Below are positions 1 to 7,153 of a stretch of DNA of 39,042 nt, in pieces. A program made the translations under genes and the position numbers. The notes under the pieces were generated by a model. That model saw nothing but the letters and a program-made list of their open reading frames with translations, was not told the origin of the DNA and made no database searches. How positions within the stretch are numbered: the first letter of the stretch is position 1; the number at the start of each line of letters is the position of its first letter. The DNA is from a virus: positions 1 to 39,042 of IMG/VR virus record IMGVR_UViG_3300047409_000156; one strand, given 5' to 3'.

Positions 1-127
1 CCACGACGCGGTGAGCTGCGACCTCCTGCCCTCCGAGACACTGGGCCCGCACTACCAGGGCGACATCCGCGACATCCTCACGGAGCGCTGGGACTTGATG
101 ATCGCCCACCCTCCCTGCACGTTCTTG
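1..127. repeat. Left copy of 127-bp terminal direct repeat
   Basis: These 127 bases are identical to the last 127 bases of the window (38916-39042). The repeat lies inside a gene whose reading frame is continuous across the join. That is what an assembler leaves when it cuts a circular molecule with a fixed overlap of 127 bases. A true short terminal repeat of the packaged DNA cannot be excluded from sequence alone. Confidence 0.97.
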
Positions 128-517
128 GCCGTCTCCGGTGCGCGGTGGTTCACCGAACGACCGGAGCAACAACAGGCGGCACTGGAGTTCGTCCGGCTTC
201 TGCTCGACGCTCCCATTCCGAGGATCGCCTTGGAGAACCCCGTGAGCGTTATCTCATCAAGGATCCGCCGGCCGGATCAGGTGGTGCAGCCGTGGTGGTT
301 TGGTGAAGGCGAGACGAAGGCGACGTGCCTATGGCTGAAGAACCTCCCACCGCTCGTCCCGACGAACATCGTTGACGGCAGGGTCGGACGGGTTCACCTC
401 GAAGGCCCATCGCCGGACCGTTGGAAGAACCGCAGCCGGACCTATCTCGGGTTGGCCGAGGCGATGGCCGATCAGTGGGGCGTCGAGGAACCGCAGACAC
501 TGGAGCTGGTCGGATGA
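1..517 (+). CDS. C5-cytosine methyltransferase-like protein (C-terminal part, gene spans the circle join)
   Basis: This is the downstream part of a gene that starts with GTG at 38854. Joined across the circle it encodes 192 residues. The protein opens with a Rossmann-like strand (VRVLVACEFSG) and carries the PPC motif with Cys60 (HPPCTFLAVSG) and an Glu99-Asn100 pair. These correspond to motifs IV and VI of C5-cytosine DNA methyltransferases. It is much shorter than a typical Dcm/HhaI enzyme (over 300 aa), and I see no clear target-recognition domain. Compact proteins of this kind are common in phages and are annotated as DNA cytosine methyltransferases, although activity is rarely shown. The likely role is modification of phage DNA against host restriction. 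Its stop overlaps the next start in ATGA. Confidence 0.72.
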   Translation, partial: HDAVSCDLLPSETLGPHYQGDIRDILTERWDLMIAHPPCTFLAVSGARWFTERPEQQQAALEFVRLLLDAPIPRIALENPVSVISSRIRRPDQVVQPWWFGEGETKATCLWLKNLPPLVPTNIVDGRVGRVHLEGPSPDRWKNRSRTYLGLAEAMADQWGVEEPQTLELVG

Positions 518-1116
518 GCCGCTTCGATACCGTCCTCTGCCTCACCATGATCCTCGCCGTCGTCCTGGTCTTCGGCTTCCAGGTCTTCCGGCCCTCGCAT
601 CAGCCCGACTCCCGTCTTGAGTCGGCAATCCCCGCCAACGCCACTGCGGGGCCGTCAAGCTTCGCCGCTGAGGCGAACGGGAAGATCGCTGGTGCGAGGA
701 CCGGAGCGCCGGGCGATGCCATCCCAAGGGTCGGAGTGGGTGCAGTGGCATTCCTGCCGCCGACCTCCGGCGCTCCAACTTCTACGGCCACACCGGCTAC
801 CCCTCGCCGGCTCGTGACCAAGGTCGCTGCCCAGAGCGTGACGGCCGCGGGCAGCGGCCACTCTCTCTCCGGCGTGGCGACGTGGTATCGCTACAGGATC
901 GCGCAGGCGGCCGCAGGACCGCGCCTACGGGCCTCTCTGGGTCCGAACTGGCGTGGACACTGGGTCAGGGTTTCCAACGGCTCTCGGGCCGTCCTGGTGC
1001 GTCTGACGGACTGGTGCGGATGCAGTTGGGCGAGGGTGATCGACCTTGACTACCGGAGCTTCCGCCAACTCGCGCCGCTGTCGCGGGGCATCGTCAGTGT
1101 GACGGTGCAATGGTGA
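514..1116 (+). CDS. Membrane-anchored RlpA-like double-psi beta-barrel protein
   Basis: A 200-residue protein starting at ATG 514, which overlaps the previous stop. Residues about 6-26 form an N-terminal membrane anchor or signal anchor, followed by a low-complexity Ala/Pro/Thr linker to about residue 115. The C-terminal 80 residues match the RlpA/expansin-type double-psi beta-barrel: GVATWY at the start, a conserved Asp in the segment LVRLTDWCGC, then VIDLDYRSFRQLAPLSRG. In this family the Asp is the catalytic or sugar-contacting residue on peptidoglycan. The position beside the endolysin and holin suggests work on the cell wall, either in lysis or in remodelling. The domain call is firm; whether it cuts glycan or only binds it is not known. 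Confidence 0.75.
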   Translation: MSRFDTVLCLTMILAVVLVFGFQVFRPSHQPDSRLESAIPANATAGPSSFAAEANGKIAGARTGAPGDAIPRVGVGAVAFLPPTSGAPTSTATPATPRRLVTKVAAQSVTAAGSGHSLSGVATWYRYRIAQAAAGPRLRASLGPNWRGHWVRVSNGSRAVLVRLTDWCGCSWARVIDLDYRSFRQLAPLSRGIVSVTVQW

Positions 1117-1331
1117 GCCAGTGCCTCGCGGTCAAGAATGTCTACCGCGTGGTGTCACATGGACACGCGAAACGCATTCCGCCGAGGGAGCGCTGTCCGG
1201 TGCTGGCTGATGTAGTCCGATGTCCGAACCGATGGACCGTGTTGGTGGAGTTCGTCACGGACCCACCGACCGGCGCGAAGTTCTGCGATGAGCACTGGGA
1301 GCGCGCCAAGATCGATGGGCCGTGTCAGTGA
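1110..1331 (+). CDS. Small Cys/His protein, possible zinc site
   Basis: A 73-residue protein whose ATG lies 7 bases inside the end of the upstream gene. It has Cys residues in RCPVL and RCPNRW and then FCDEHW near the end, so a C-x8-C...C-x2-H zinc site is possible. The family is not recognised. It sits in the lysis region and is probably translated by coupling to the upstream gene. It has no membrane segment. Confidence 0.6.
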   Translation: MVSQCLAVKNVYRVVSHGHAKRIPPRERCPVLADVVRCPNRWTVLVEFVTDPPTGAKFCDEHWERAKIDGPCQ

Positions 1332-1485
1332 TCCGAGGGGGACCGTCCTGCGAATGTACGTAGGTCCATTGCGCCACGGCGGGGTGAGATATACGCTGCT
1401 CTCTCGGATGCGCTCTATCCAGTCGCCGCCTGTCTCGGCTATCGTGTCAACTCTGCATGGACTTCTCGTGTGATGTGGAGCGTGA
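1332..1485. other. Non-coding gap of 154 bp
   Basis: The stretch contains only weak inverted repeats: ATCCGAG at 1331-1337 with CTCGGAT at 1403-1409, and GGACC/GGTCC arms near 1350-1376. No convincing -35/-10 pair was found. A GGAG near 1475 can serve as ribosome binding site for the gene at 1486. It may hold a promoter or a processing site that is not obvious by eye. Confidence 0.5.
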
Positions 1486-1923
1486 ATGGCCGTCGGGAAC
1501 CAACCGCTGGGGACGGGCGTAACCGGCCTGACACTGGACCTCCTCGCAGAGAGGATCGAGAGCGAACAGAAGGTCCGCGAGGCGCACGAGCAGACGGAGC
1601 AGCGGATCAGGGAGTCGCACGAGGAAGCGGCAGCGCAGGCGCTCCAGACGGCCACGCAGGCGCTCGAACGGCGTCTGGAAGGGATGAACGAGTTCCGGGC
1701 CCAACTCACCGAGCAGAACCGGACCTTCATCTCGCAGGCGGTCTTCGACAGCAGGATGGAAGCGATGAACGCTCGTCTCACTCTCTTGGAGCGAACGGGC
1801 GAACGATCGGCCGGAGCCGATGCCGAGCGCCAGCGGTCGGCAGACAGCCGAGCGCGTCTCTACGCCCTGACCGCCGCAATCGCGGGCATAGCCAGCGGGA
1901 TCATCCTGCACTTCATCCAGTGA
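1486..1923 (+). CDS. Coiled-coil protein with C-terminal membrane anchor
   Basis: A 145-residue protein. Residues about 20-110 are rich in Glu, Arg, Gln and Ala with heptad-like spacing (for example ERIESEQKVREAHEQTEQR), so a long coiled coil is expected. The last 20 residues (LTAAIAGIASGIILHFI) form one membrane segment. A tail-anchored coiled coil beside holin and endolysin genes is a common layout in actinophage lysis cassettes, where such proteins may act as accessory lysis or spanin-like factors. The specific role is inferred from context only. The ATG at 1486 is preceded by a GGAG. Confidence 0.7.
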   Translation: MAVGNQPLGTGVTGLTLDLLAERIESEQKVREAHEQTEQRIRESHEEAAAQALQTATQALERRLEGMNEFRAQLTEQNRTFISQAVFDSRMEAMNARLTLLERTGERSAGADAERQRSADSRARLYALTAAIAGIASGIILHFIQ

Positions 1924-1924
1924 C

Positions 1925-2239
1925 GTGACCGAACTCCGCTCCTGTGACATCTGCGCGATGCGCGAAGGCGCGGCCCAGGCCCTTCGCCGGTTCGCGTTCC
2001 GCAACGGTGCGGGTTCGATGGATCTCTGCTCGCAGTGTTACCGACTGACGGCCGAGAAGAACCGCACCGGCCCGCGGCCCTACTTCCCGCACTGGCGCCT
2101 TCGCAAGCTCACGGCCGAGCAGGTGCGCATCATTCGCAGCACGCCGACCCGGGCCGAGCTCGCTCGCCGCTTTGGGGTGTCGACCAAGATCATCGACGAC
2201 GCCGCGCGTGGCCGGACATACCGCGAGGTGGTGCCGTAG
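1925..2239 (+). CDS. Zinc-ribbon plus helix-turn-helix small protein
   Basis: A 104-residue protein starting with GTG just after the previous stop. The N-terminus has paired cysteines (CDIC at residues 7-10 and CSQCY near residue 37) typical of a zinc ribbon. The C-terminal half has a helix-turn-helix pattern (TRAELARRFGVSTKIIDDAA) like the DNA-binding helices attached to phage HNH or Lsr2-type proteins. It likely binds DNA, but no partner or target can be named. The final codons overlap the next GTG. Confidence 0.65.
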   Translation: MTELRSCDICAMREGAAQALRRFAFRNGAGSMDLCSQCYRLTAEKNRTGPRPYFPHWRLRKLTAEQVRIIRSTPTRAELARRFGVSTKIIDDAARGRTYREVVP

Positions 2240-2613
2240 TGAACCAGCCCTACGACCCGCCAGTGATGTATGTCGACTTGAACCAGGCCATCGGCCTGTT
2301 CTTCGCCTCGCCCGCGGCTCTCCTGGTCGCGGTCGTGCTCATCCTCGGGGCCGTCAACTTCTTCGTCCGCTGCGTACAGACCATCGAGGCAGGAACCTTC
2401 GACTTTGCCAAGCTCCCGCAAGTCCTCGATACGCTGATCCTGCGCAAGTGCGGCCCGCTCATCGCGCTGGGCGTTCTCGCCGGCCTGACCTTCGATATCA
2501 CCCAGATCATCGTGGCCGTCTGCTACATCGGCTGGGCAGTAGCGTGCATGGCCTCGGAGCTCGCCCAGCTCGCGGGCTCGTGGCGGACCGTGCCGAAGCG
2601 CGTGGTCATGTGA
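2239..2613 (+). CDS. Small multi-span membrane protein, holin-like
   Basis: A 124-residue protein if translated from the GTG at 2239, which overlaps the upstream TAG; an ATG at 2266 would remove nine residues. It has a strong membrane segment at about residues 25-45 (ALLVAVVLILGAVNFFVRC) and a second hydrophobic stretch at about 80-110. Size, two to three spans and position directly before the endolysin fit a holin or holin partner. No specific holin family could be assigned with certainty. Confidence 0.62.
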   Translation: MNQPYDPPVMYVDLNQAIGLFFASPAALLVAVVLILGAVNFFVRCVQTIEAGTFDFAKLPQVLDTLILRKCGPLIALGVLAGLTFDITQIIVAVCYIGWAVACMASELAQLAGSWRTVPKRVVM

Positions 2614-3428
2614 CGCAGCCCACGCTCAACGGCAGACTGCTCCCTCCGCAGGATTGGGAGGGCGACGACGCCACGCCGGGAGCACACGGGGCGTACGTGA
2701 CGTGCCAGGACACGGCTTCCTCGAGGATGCTCTACTACGCCACGAATGGTGACGTTGACATCGACGGGCAGGCCATCCGCGCCGCCATCCGACCACGTGA
2801 CAGCGATGGGGTGAGTCTCGGCCAGGTCTCCGTGGCGATCCAGTCGCTTACCAGTCCGTCGCGCGTCCTGAAGTGGTCCACCATGACCCTGAACGACGTG
2901 CGGAGCTGGCTCGATGCAGGTCTCGGTCTCGTGGTCAACGGCTACTACGGCGCGATCCCCTTCGCCTACCGCGAACAGGCCCGCGCCGACTTCAACCACG
3001 CCGTCTGGATCAGCAACCGCGAACGTCCGCACTACCGTGTCTGGGATCCGCTGAACAAGAACCTGGACAGCTACGGCCGGATGATCCCGGACTACGCCAT
3101 CGAACCCTTCATCCGCAGCCTCTCGGGGCTATGCGGCTGGATCACCCTCGAGCCACTGGCACCACCCGCGGGAGGCAACCCCTTGATGAACCTCGTCCCC
3201 ACGACGTGCCATCGCGTCGTGGCTCTTCCGAAGGGCACGGTGCTCTACAAGACGCCAGGCGGTGACGACTACACCACCCTTGGCGAACCGATCAAGCTCG
3301 GGTACCTCGCAGCGACCTCGACGCACTACTTCGTCGCAGATGGCGATGCGGGCGTCTACGTGCTGCGAACACTGCCGAACGGCCAGCCGGTCCCGGTGCT
3401 GACCGAAGACAAGAACGTGGGAGTCTGA
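2610..3428 (+). CDS. C39-like cysteine peptidase endolysin with SH3b-like tail
   Basis: A 272-residue protein from GTG 2610 (GTGA overlap). The first 170 residues look like a papain-type C39-like peptidase: candidate catalytic Cys32 in YVTCQD, His130 in DFNHAVWI and Asp146 in VWDPLN, with the typical AGLGLVVNGYY strand between them. Residues about 202-266 (VVALPKGTVLYKTPGG...) resemble a bacterial SH3 domain, which binds the cell wall. The family cuts peptide bonds, so the expected substrate is the peptidoglycan stem or cross-bridge. A holin follows immediately, which supports an endolysin role. Substrate specificity is unknown. Confidence 0.72.
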   Translation: MTQPTLNGRLLPPQDWEGDDATPGAHGAYVTCQDTASSRMLYYATNGDVDIDGQAIRAAIRPRDSDGVSLGQVSVAIQSLTSPSRVLKWSTMTLNDVRSWLDAGLGLVVNGYYGAIPFAYREQARADFNHAVWISNRERPHYRVWDPLNKNLDSYGRMIPDYAIEPFIRSLSGLCGWITLEPLAPPAGGNPLMNLVPTTCHRVVALPKGTVLYKTPGGDDYTTLGEPIKLGYLAATSTHYFVADGDAGVYVLRTLPNGQPVPVLTEDKNVGV

Positions 3429-3432
3429 ACCA

Positions 3433-3804
3433 ATGAAAATCCTCGGACGCGAACCTACACTTTGGATCTCGCTGATATCGTCGGGGATCGTCCTGCTGGG
3501 GACGCTCGGGTTCCACTATCTGACGGGTCAGCAGGCGGCGCTCATCGTCGCCCTCATCAACGGGATCGCACTCGCGATCAACGCCTACGCCGTGCGGCCG
3601 ATCAGTCCCGTCGCGTTCACCTACGTTGTGGGCGCGGCCGTCGCCGTCGCTGCGTCCTACGGGCTCAATGTCAACGCCGACCAGATGGCCTCGCTCAACG
3701 CACTCGTCATCACGACGCTGGCGCTCTTGACCCGTGGCCAGGTATCTCCGACCGAGACCGTCATCACCAAGGCGTCACTCGATCCGGTCAAGGTGTCCGA
3801 ATGA
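3433..3804 (+). CDS. Holin (actinophage type)
   Basis: A 123-residue membrane protein. The start MKILGREPTLWISLI, the following hydrophobic segments at about 10-30, 34-52 and 60-80, the motif RPISPVAFTYVVGA and the end ALLTRGQVSP match the holin family that follows endolysin genes in many phages of high-GC Gram-positive hosts. It would form the membrane lesion that releases the endolysin or depolarises the cell. It is placed four bases after the endolysin stop. Confidence 0.85.
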   Translation: MKILGREPTLWISLISSGIVLLGTLGFHYLTGQQAALIVALINGIALAINAYAVRPISPVAFTYVVGAAVAVAASYGLNVNADQMASLNALVITTLALLTRGQVSPTETVITKASLDPVKVSE

Positions 3805-3965
3805 ACGACTCCATCGCCTTCCTTGCGCTCGCAACGATCTTCGGCATGGCGATGCTGATCGTGGGCTGGTCACTGCGGCAAGTTCGCGAGGAGCAGGAAG
3901 TGCGCTCTTCGCTCGCTTCATGGGTCCGCGATTATCCAGACGACGCGGACGCTGCCGGGGCGTAG
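3801..3965 (+). CDS. Small single-span membrane protein
   Basis: A 54-residue protein with an ATGA overlap to the holin. Residues about 5-25 (IAFLALATIFGMAMLIVGW) are one membrane segment followed by a charged cytoplasmic-type tail. Coupling to the holin suggests a holin modulator or second lysis membrane protein, but there is no family evidence. Confidence 0.6.
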   Translation: MNDSIAFLALATIFGMAMLIVGWSLRQVREEQEVRSSLASWVRDYPDDADAAGA

Positions 3966-4001
3966 GATTGCCGCGACTCGCCATAGAGAAGGGAACCTGT
4001 C

Positions 4002-4292
4002 ATGGCCGATACCCTCGACACCACCGCTGCACCCCGTCGCCTGCTCGTAGACGGGCGCAACCCCACCGCCGACGAGGCGATCAGCTCGGACGACAACGGC
4101 ACGCTCATCACCATCGCGGAAGCGGACGCGGACGGCAACGTCCTCGTGTCAGGCGTGGCGGACGCCGCCGGAACGGTCACGATCTTCGTCGCGCCAGGCG
4201 CGGAGGACGCGAACCGCACGACCGGCACCGATGTCGTGGAAGTCACCACCCCCGTTGCCCCGACGCCGCTCGTCGTCTCCCTCGAGCCATGA
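4002..4292 (+). CDS. Small beta-rich protein, Ig-like appearance
   Basis: A 96-residue protein with a good ribosome binding site (GAGAAGGG about 10 bases upstream). The sequence alternates short beta-type segments (LITIAEADADGNVLVSG, AGTVTIFVAP, DVVEVTTP) and is rich in Asp, Thr and Val, as in immunoglobulin-like or decoration domains. It could be a minor virion or host-surface binding protein. The family was not recognised. Confidence 0.6.
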   Translation: MADTLDTTAAPRRLLVDGRNPTADEAISSDDNGTLITIAEADADGNVLVSGVADAAGTVTIFVAPGAEDANRTTGTDVVEVTTPVAPTPLVVSLEP

Positions 4293-4468
4293 CCGCGGAA
4301 GTCAGTCACACCTCGATCACCGAGACGGAGGACGGCTGGTACGTCGTCATCACCGACGTGGCGAACGCGGTCATCCGCACCAAGGGCAAGCGCATCACCG
4401 TGGCGGTGACGCCGGACGATGACACGGACACCACGCCGCTCGAGGTGACACTGGAGGACGGCGCATGA
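4289..4468 (+). CDS. Small acidic beta-type protein
   Basis: A 59-residue protein with ATGA overlap to the previous gene. It is acidic and Thr/Val-rich (DGWYVVITDVANAVIRTKG, then VAVTPDDDTD), with no membrane segment. Its tight coupling and similar composition suggest it works with the Ig-like protein upstream. Function unknown. Confidence 0.55.
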   Translation: MTAEVSHTSITETEDGWYVVITDVANAVIRTKGKRITVAVTPDDDTDTTPLEVTLEDGA

Positions 4469-4674
4469 CCCCGCTCATCTCCCGCCTCGTCCTGGCCGTC
4501 ATCATCGCGGTGGTGGTGACGCTGGCCTGCATCCTGCTCGGCGGCATCCTCGTGACTCTGAAGGTGGGCATCGCCGTGACGGTCGGTGACTTCCTGCAGA
4601 GTTACGGAGCGGTCCTCGGCGTCCTCGCCGGACTCTGGTACTTCTTCACGAACGGCGGCATCAGGGCGACGTGA
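4465..4674 (+). CDS. Two-span membrane protein
   Basis: A 69-residue protein with two hydrophobic segments (about residues 6-32 and 45-62, the latter ending in LWYFFTNGG). It overlaps both neighbours by four bases and is the last membrane protein before the terminase. It may be an additional holin or antiholin. Sequence alone does not decide. Confidence 0.6.
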   Translation: MTPLISRLVLAVIIAVVVTLACILLGGILVTLKVGIAVTVGDFLQSYGAVLGVLAGLWYFFTNGGIRAT

Positions 4675-5132
4675 GGGGGGAGCAGCCTCGCCGCGACAAT
4701 GCACTACGCCTTAAAAAGGCGCGGTTCCTGGAGGCGTTCGCTCGTTGCGGGACAGTGACCCACGCGGCCGCCGAGGTTGGTGTTGATCGTTCAGCTCACT
4801 ATCGTTGGCTGGAGGACGTGGAATACGCCGCGCTCTTCGTCGTAGCCGAGGAACAGGCGTTCGACAACCTGGAACGCGAGGCGCGGCGCAGGGCTGTTGA
4901 GGGCACCGAGAAGCCCGTCTACCAGGGCGGCGAACTGGTCGGGACCATCCGCGAGTACAGCGACACGCTCCTGATCTTCCTCATGAAGGGTGCACGGCCG
5001 TCGAAGTACCGTGAGCGCGTGGACGTGACGCTGGACGTGAAGCGCGAGATCGAACGTCTCACCAGCGATCCGGCCGAACGTGAGGCGGCCATCGCAGAGG
5101 CGCAGCGCATCCTCTCCGCGGCGAAGACCTGA
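4671..5132 (+). CDS. Terminase small subunit-like protein
   Basis: A 153-residue protein with a GTG start in a GTGA overlap. Residues about 15-45 contain a helix-turn-helix (FARCGTVTHAAAEVGVDRSA, followed by YRWLED) of the type used by small terminases to recognise the packaging site. The rest is helical and charged (ERLTSDPAEREAAIAEAQRI). Position directly upstream of the large terminase, sharing one base, strongly supports the call. It would select phage DNA and regulate the motor. Confidence 0.82.
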   Translation: MRGEQPRRDNALRLKKARFLEAFARCGTVTHAAAEVGVDRSAHYRWLEDVEYAALFVVAEEQAFDNLEREARRRAVEGTEKPVYQGGELVGTIREYSDTLLIFLMKGARPSKYRERVDVTLDVKREIERLTSDPAEREAAIAEAQRILSAAKT

Positions 5133-6460
5133 TGCTGGGAACGAACCCCGCGCAGGAGCTCGCCGCCTTCGCGGTTGCTCGGGTTCGTCTTGCTCAGGCA
5201 TCAGCCCCGACCGAAGCGCTCGCATGGCGGGCAAAGGCCCGACCGGAGCAGCTTCCGCCCGACTCATGGCGAACGTGGTACGTCCGCGGTGGGCGTGGTT
5301 CAGGGAAGACCTGGACCGGCGCGAACACTCTCGCGGAGATGGCGCTGCAGGAACCGGGCGACTGGGGCGTGGTGGCCCCGACCTTCGCGGACATGCGGGA
5401 CAAGTGCGTCGAGGGACCGTCTGGGTTGCTCCGAGCGTTCGGTACCAATGCCGTCGAGGTACGGCGCGGCGCGTCAAGGGTCGTGGAGGCGTGGAACCGC
5501 TCGCTGGGTGATCTGCGTCTCCGCAACGGTTCGGTGATCCACGGCGACGGCGCCGATGACGGAGCGCCGACCATCCAGGGCTATAACCTGCGCGGCCTGT
5601 GGGCCGATGAGGTTGGCCTGTGGAAGGCGTGGCGACAGGCCTGGGAAGAGTCGATCCGCTACGCCGTCCGCCTCAGTCCTGCGCGCATCGTGGCGACCGG
5701 CACGCCGAAGCGTGGACACCCGCTCGTCAAGGCACTCATGGCTGACGACAACGTGACCAAGACGCTGCTGCGTACCACGGACAACGCGGCCAACCTCGAT
5801 CCCGACATGCTCGCGGAACTGCTCGCCAGGTACGGCGGGACGACGCTGGGTCGGCAGGAGCTCGAGGGCGAGATCCTGACCGACGTTCCGGGCGCACTCT
5901 GGAAGCGCAGTCTCATCGACATGCTGCGCGTTCCGAAGGCGCCGGAACTCACGCGTATCGTGGTAGCGATTGATCCATCTGCCACGTCAACAGAGTCAGC
6001 GGACGAGTGCGGCATCGTCGTGGACGGCATCGACATCCAGGGGCACGGTTACACGCTCGAAGACCTTTCGCTGCGGGCCTCTCCGAGCGACTGGGCGATG
6101 CACGCCGTCGCGGCCTATCACCGGCACAAGGCCGACCGCATCGTGGCCGAGTCCAACAACGGCGGTGAGATGGTCAGTGCGGTCATCCACGCCGTCGACC
6201 CATCGGTCTCTGTGAAGCTCGTCCATGCGAGTCGGGGCAAGCACACCCGCGCTGAGCCGATCGCTGCGCTCTATGAGCAGGGACGCTGGCACCATGTCGG
6301 CTTCTTCGAGGAACTGGAAGACCAGCAGTGTTCATGGAACCCGGAGACAGACCTGAACTCACCGGACCGCATGGACGCCCACGTCTGGGGCGCTACCGAG
6401 CTCCTGGTAGCGCAGGGTGGCTGGGGCGCGGTGACCGGCTCTGCGGGAGGCGTGGCATGA
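5132..6460 (+). CDS. terL: Terminase large subunit
   Basis: A 442-residue packaging motor. The ATPase domain has Walker A GGRGSGKT (residues 53-60), Walker B LWADE with Asp159-Glu160, and a coupling motif ATGTPKRG (188-195). The C-terminal RNase H-like nuclease has acidic residues at Asp281 (VAIDPS), Glu340 (VAESNNGG) and Asp415 (DRMDAHVWG). Length and motif order fit the Terminase_6 type. It cuts concatemeric or circular phage DNA and pumps it into the prohead through the portal encoded downstream. The GC-rich gene shares its first base with the end of the small subunit gene. Confidence 0.95.
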   Translation: MLGTNPAQELAAFAVARVRLAQASAPTEALAWRAKARPEQLPPDSWRTWYVRGGRGSGKTWTGANTLAEMALQEPGDWGVVAPTFADMRDKCVEGPSGLLRAFGTNAVEVRRGASRVVEAWNRSLGDLRLRNGSVIHGDGADDGAPTIQGYNLRGLWADEVGLWKAWRQAWEESIRYAVRLSPARIVATGTPKRGHPLVKALMADDNVTKTLLRTTDNAANLDPDMLAELLARYGGTTLGRQELEGEILTDVPGALWKRSLIDMLRVPKAPELTRIVVAIDPSATSTESADECGIVVDGIDIQGHGYTLEDLSLRASPSDWAMHAVAAYHRHKADRIVAESNNGGEMVSAVIHAVDPSVSVKLVHASRGKHTRAEPIAALYEQGRWHHVGFFEELEDQQCSWNPETDLNSPDRMDAHVWGATELLVAQGGWGAVTGSAGGVA

Positions 6461-6756
6461 AGGAACCGGTGATAATGCGGACCGTCTCAGTGACTCGCGG
6501 TGACATCGTTCGCGGCAAGCCTGGGCAACAAGATGCCTGTCCAATCGCGTTAGCCACACGGCGGCTGCTTCGCACCAAGGCAAGCATATGGGCCGAGCCT
6601 GAATACTTGGGAGGCGTCCTAATCTCCCGGTGGGATGGCCGGTCTAAGGTTCTGCGTCCAATTGGCAGGATGCCTCCAGTTGCACACCGATGGATGGAAG
6701 CCTTCGACGAAGGAACTCACGTAGATCCGATCCGCATTCCCCTCTCAATGAAATGA
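6457..6756 (+). CDS. Conserved phage protein of the CPIALA type, function unknown
   Basis: A 99-residue protein starting at ATG 6457 in an ATGA overlap. The pattern VTRGDIVRGKPGQQDACPIA, followed by a segment ending in RWMEAFDEGTHVDPIRIPLS, is that of a small soluble protein found widely in phages with no known function. Base composition is visibly less GC-rich than the flanking terminase and portal genes (for example AGCATATGGG and CTTGGGAGGC), which could indicate later acquisition. Confidence 0.65.
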   Translation: MKEPVIMRTVSVTRGDIVRGKPGQQDACPIALATRRLLRTKASIWAEPEYLGGVLISRWDGRSKVLRPIGRMPPVAHRWMEAFDEGTHVDPIRIPLSMK

Positions 6757-6911
6757 CCGACGCCATCAGCGTCCGCCTTGACGCCGCGTTCGTGCTCGCC
6801 GTGACCGGCGCTGCGCTGATCGTGCCGTGGGGCGCGCTGGTGGTTGGTGCGGCGTTCCTCGTGGGCAACGCGGTATGGGCGTGGCGCAGTGCGCCGAAGG
6901 TGGCCGAGTGA
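6753..6911 (+). CDS. Small hydrophobic protein
   Basis: A 52-residue protein from ATG 6753, overlapping the upstream stop by four bases. Residues about 11-44 are almost entirely hydrophobic (FVLAVTGAALIVPWGALVVG, then AAFLVGNAVWAW), giving one long or two short membrane spans. It is not part of the lysis region and its role is unknown. Confidence 0.55.
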   Translation: MTDAISVRLDAAFVLAVTGAALIVPWGALVVGAAFLVGNAVWAWRSAPKVAE

Positions 6912-7153
6912 TCGGACCGAAGAAGCTCGACGCATTGAGTGCGCTTGTGACGAAGAACCACACTGACGGTCACGCGTTCGCTGATCGCGTCCTCATTCGG
7001 CAGGGCTATGCCGAGAAAGAGGCCGATGTGACGCTAGAGCGAGTGATTGATGGACGACTGGCCGAGTGCGGTGTCTCGGCGCGCACGGGATGGCTCGAGG
7101 AGCGCGGAGTCGCTGAGCTTGAAGCGGCCATTCAGCGGGATCTCTTGGCGTGA
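6908..7153 (+). CDS. Small soluble protein, unknown
   Basis: An 81-residue protein starting GTG 6908 in a GTGA overlap. It is charged and helical, with no cysteine cluster and no membrane segment. It is coupled by overlap to the portal gene and may be co-translated with it. No family recognised. Confidence 0.55.
   Translation: MIGPKKLDALSALVTKNHTDGHAFADRVLIRQGYAEKEADVTLERVIDGRLAECGVSARTGWLEERGVAELEAAIQRDLLA

Noticed and set aside
1288-1473. 61-codon frame in the gap after the Cys/His protein
   Set aside because: Its start lies inside the upstream gene, it has no ribosome site, and its composition is not gene-like.
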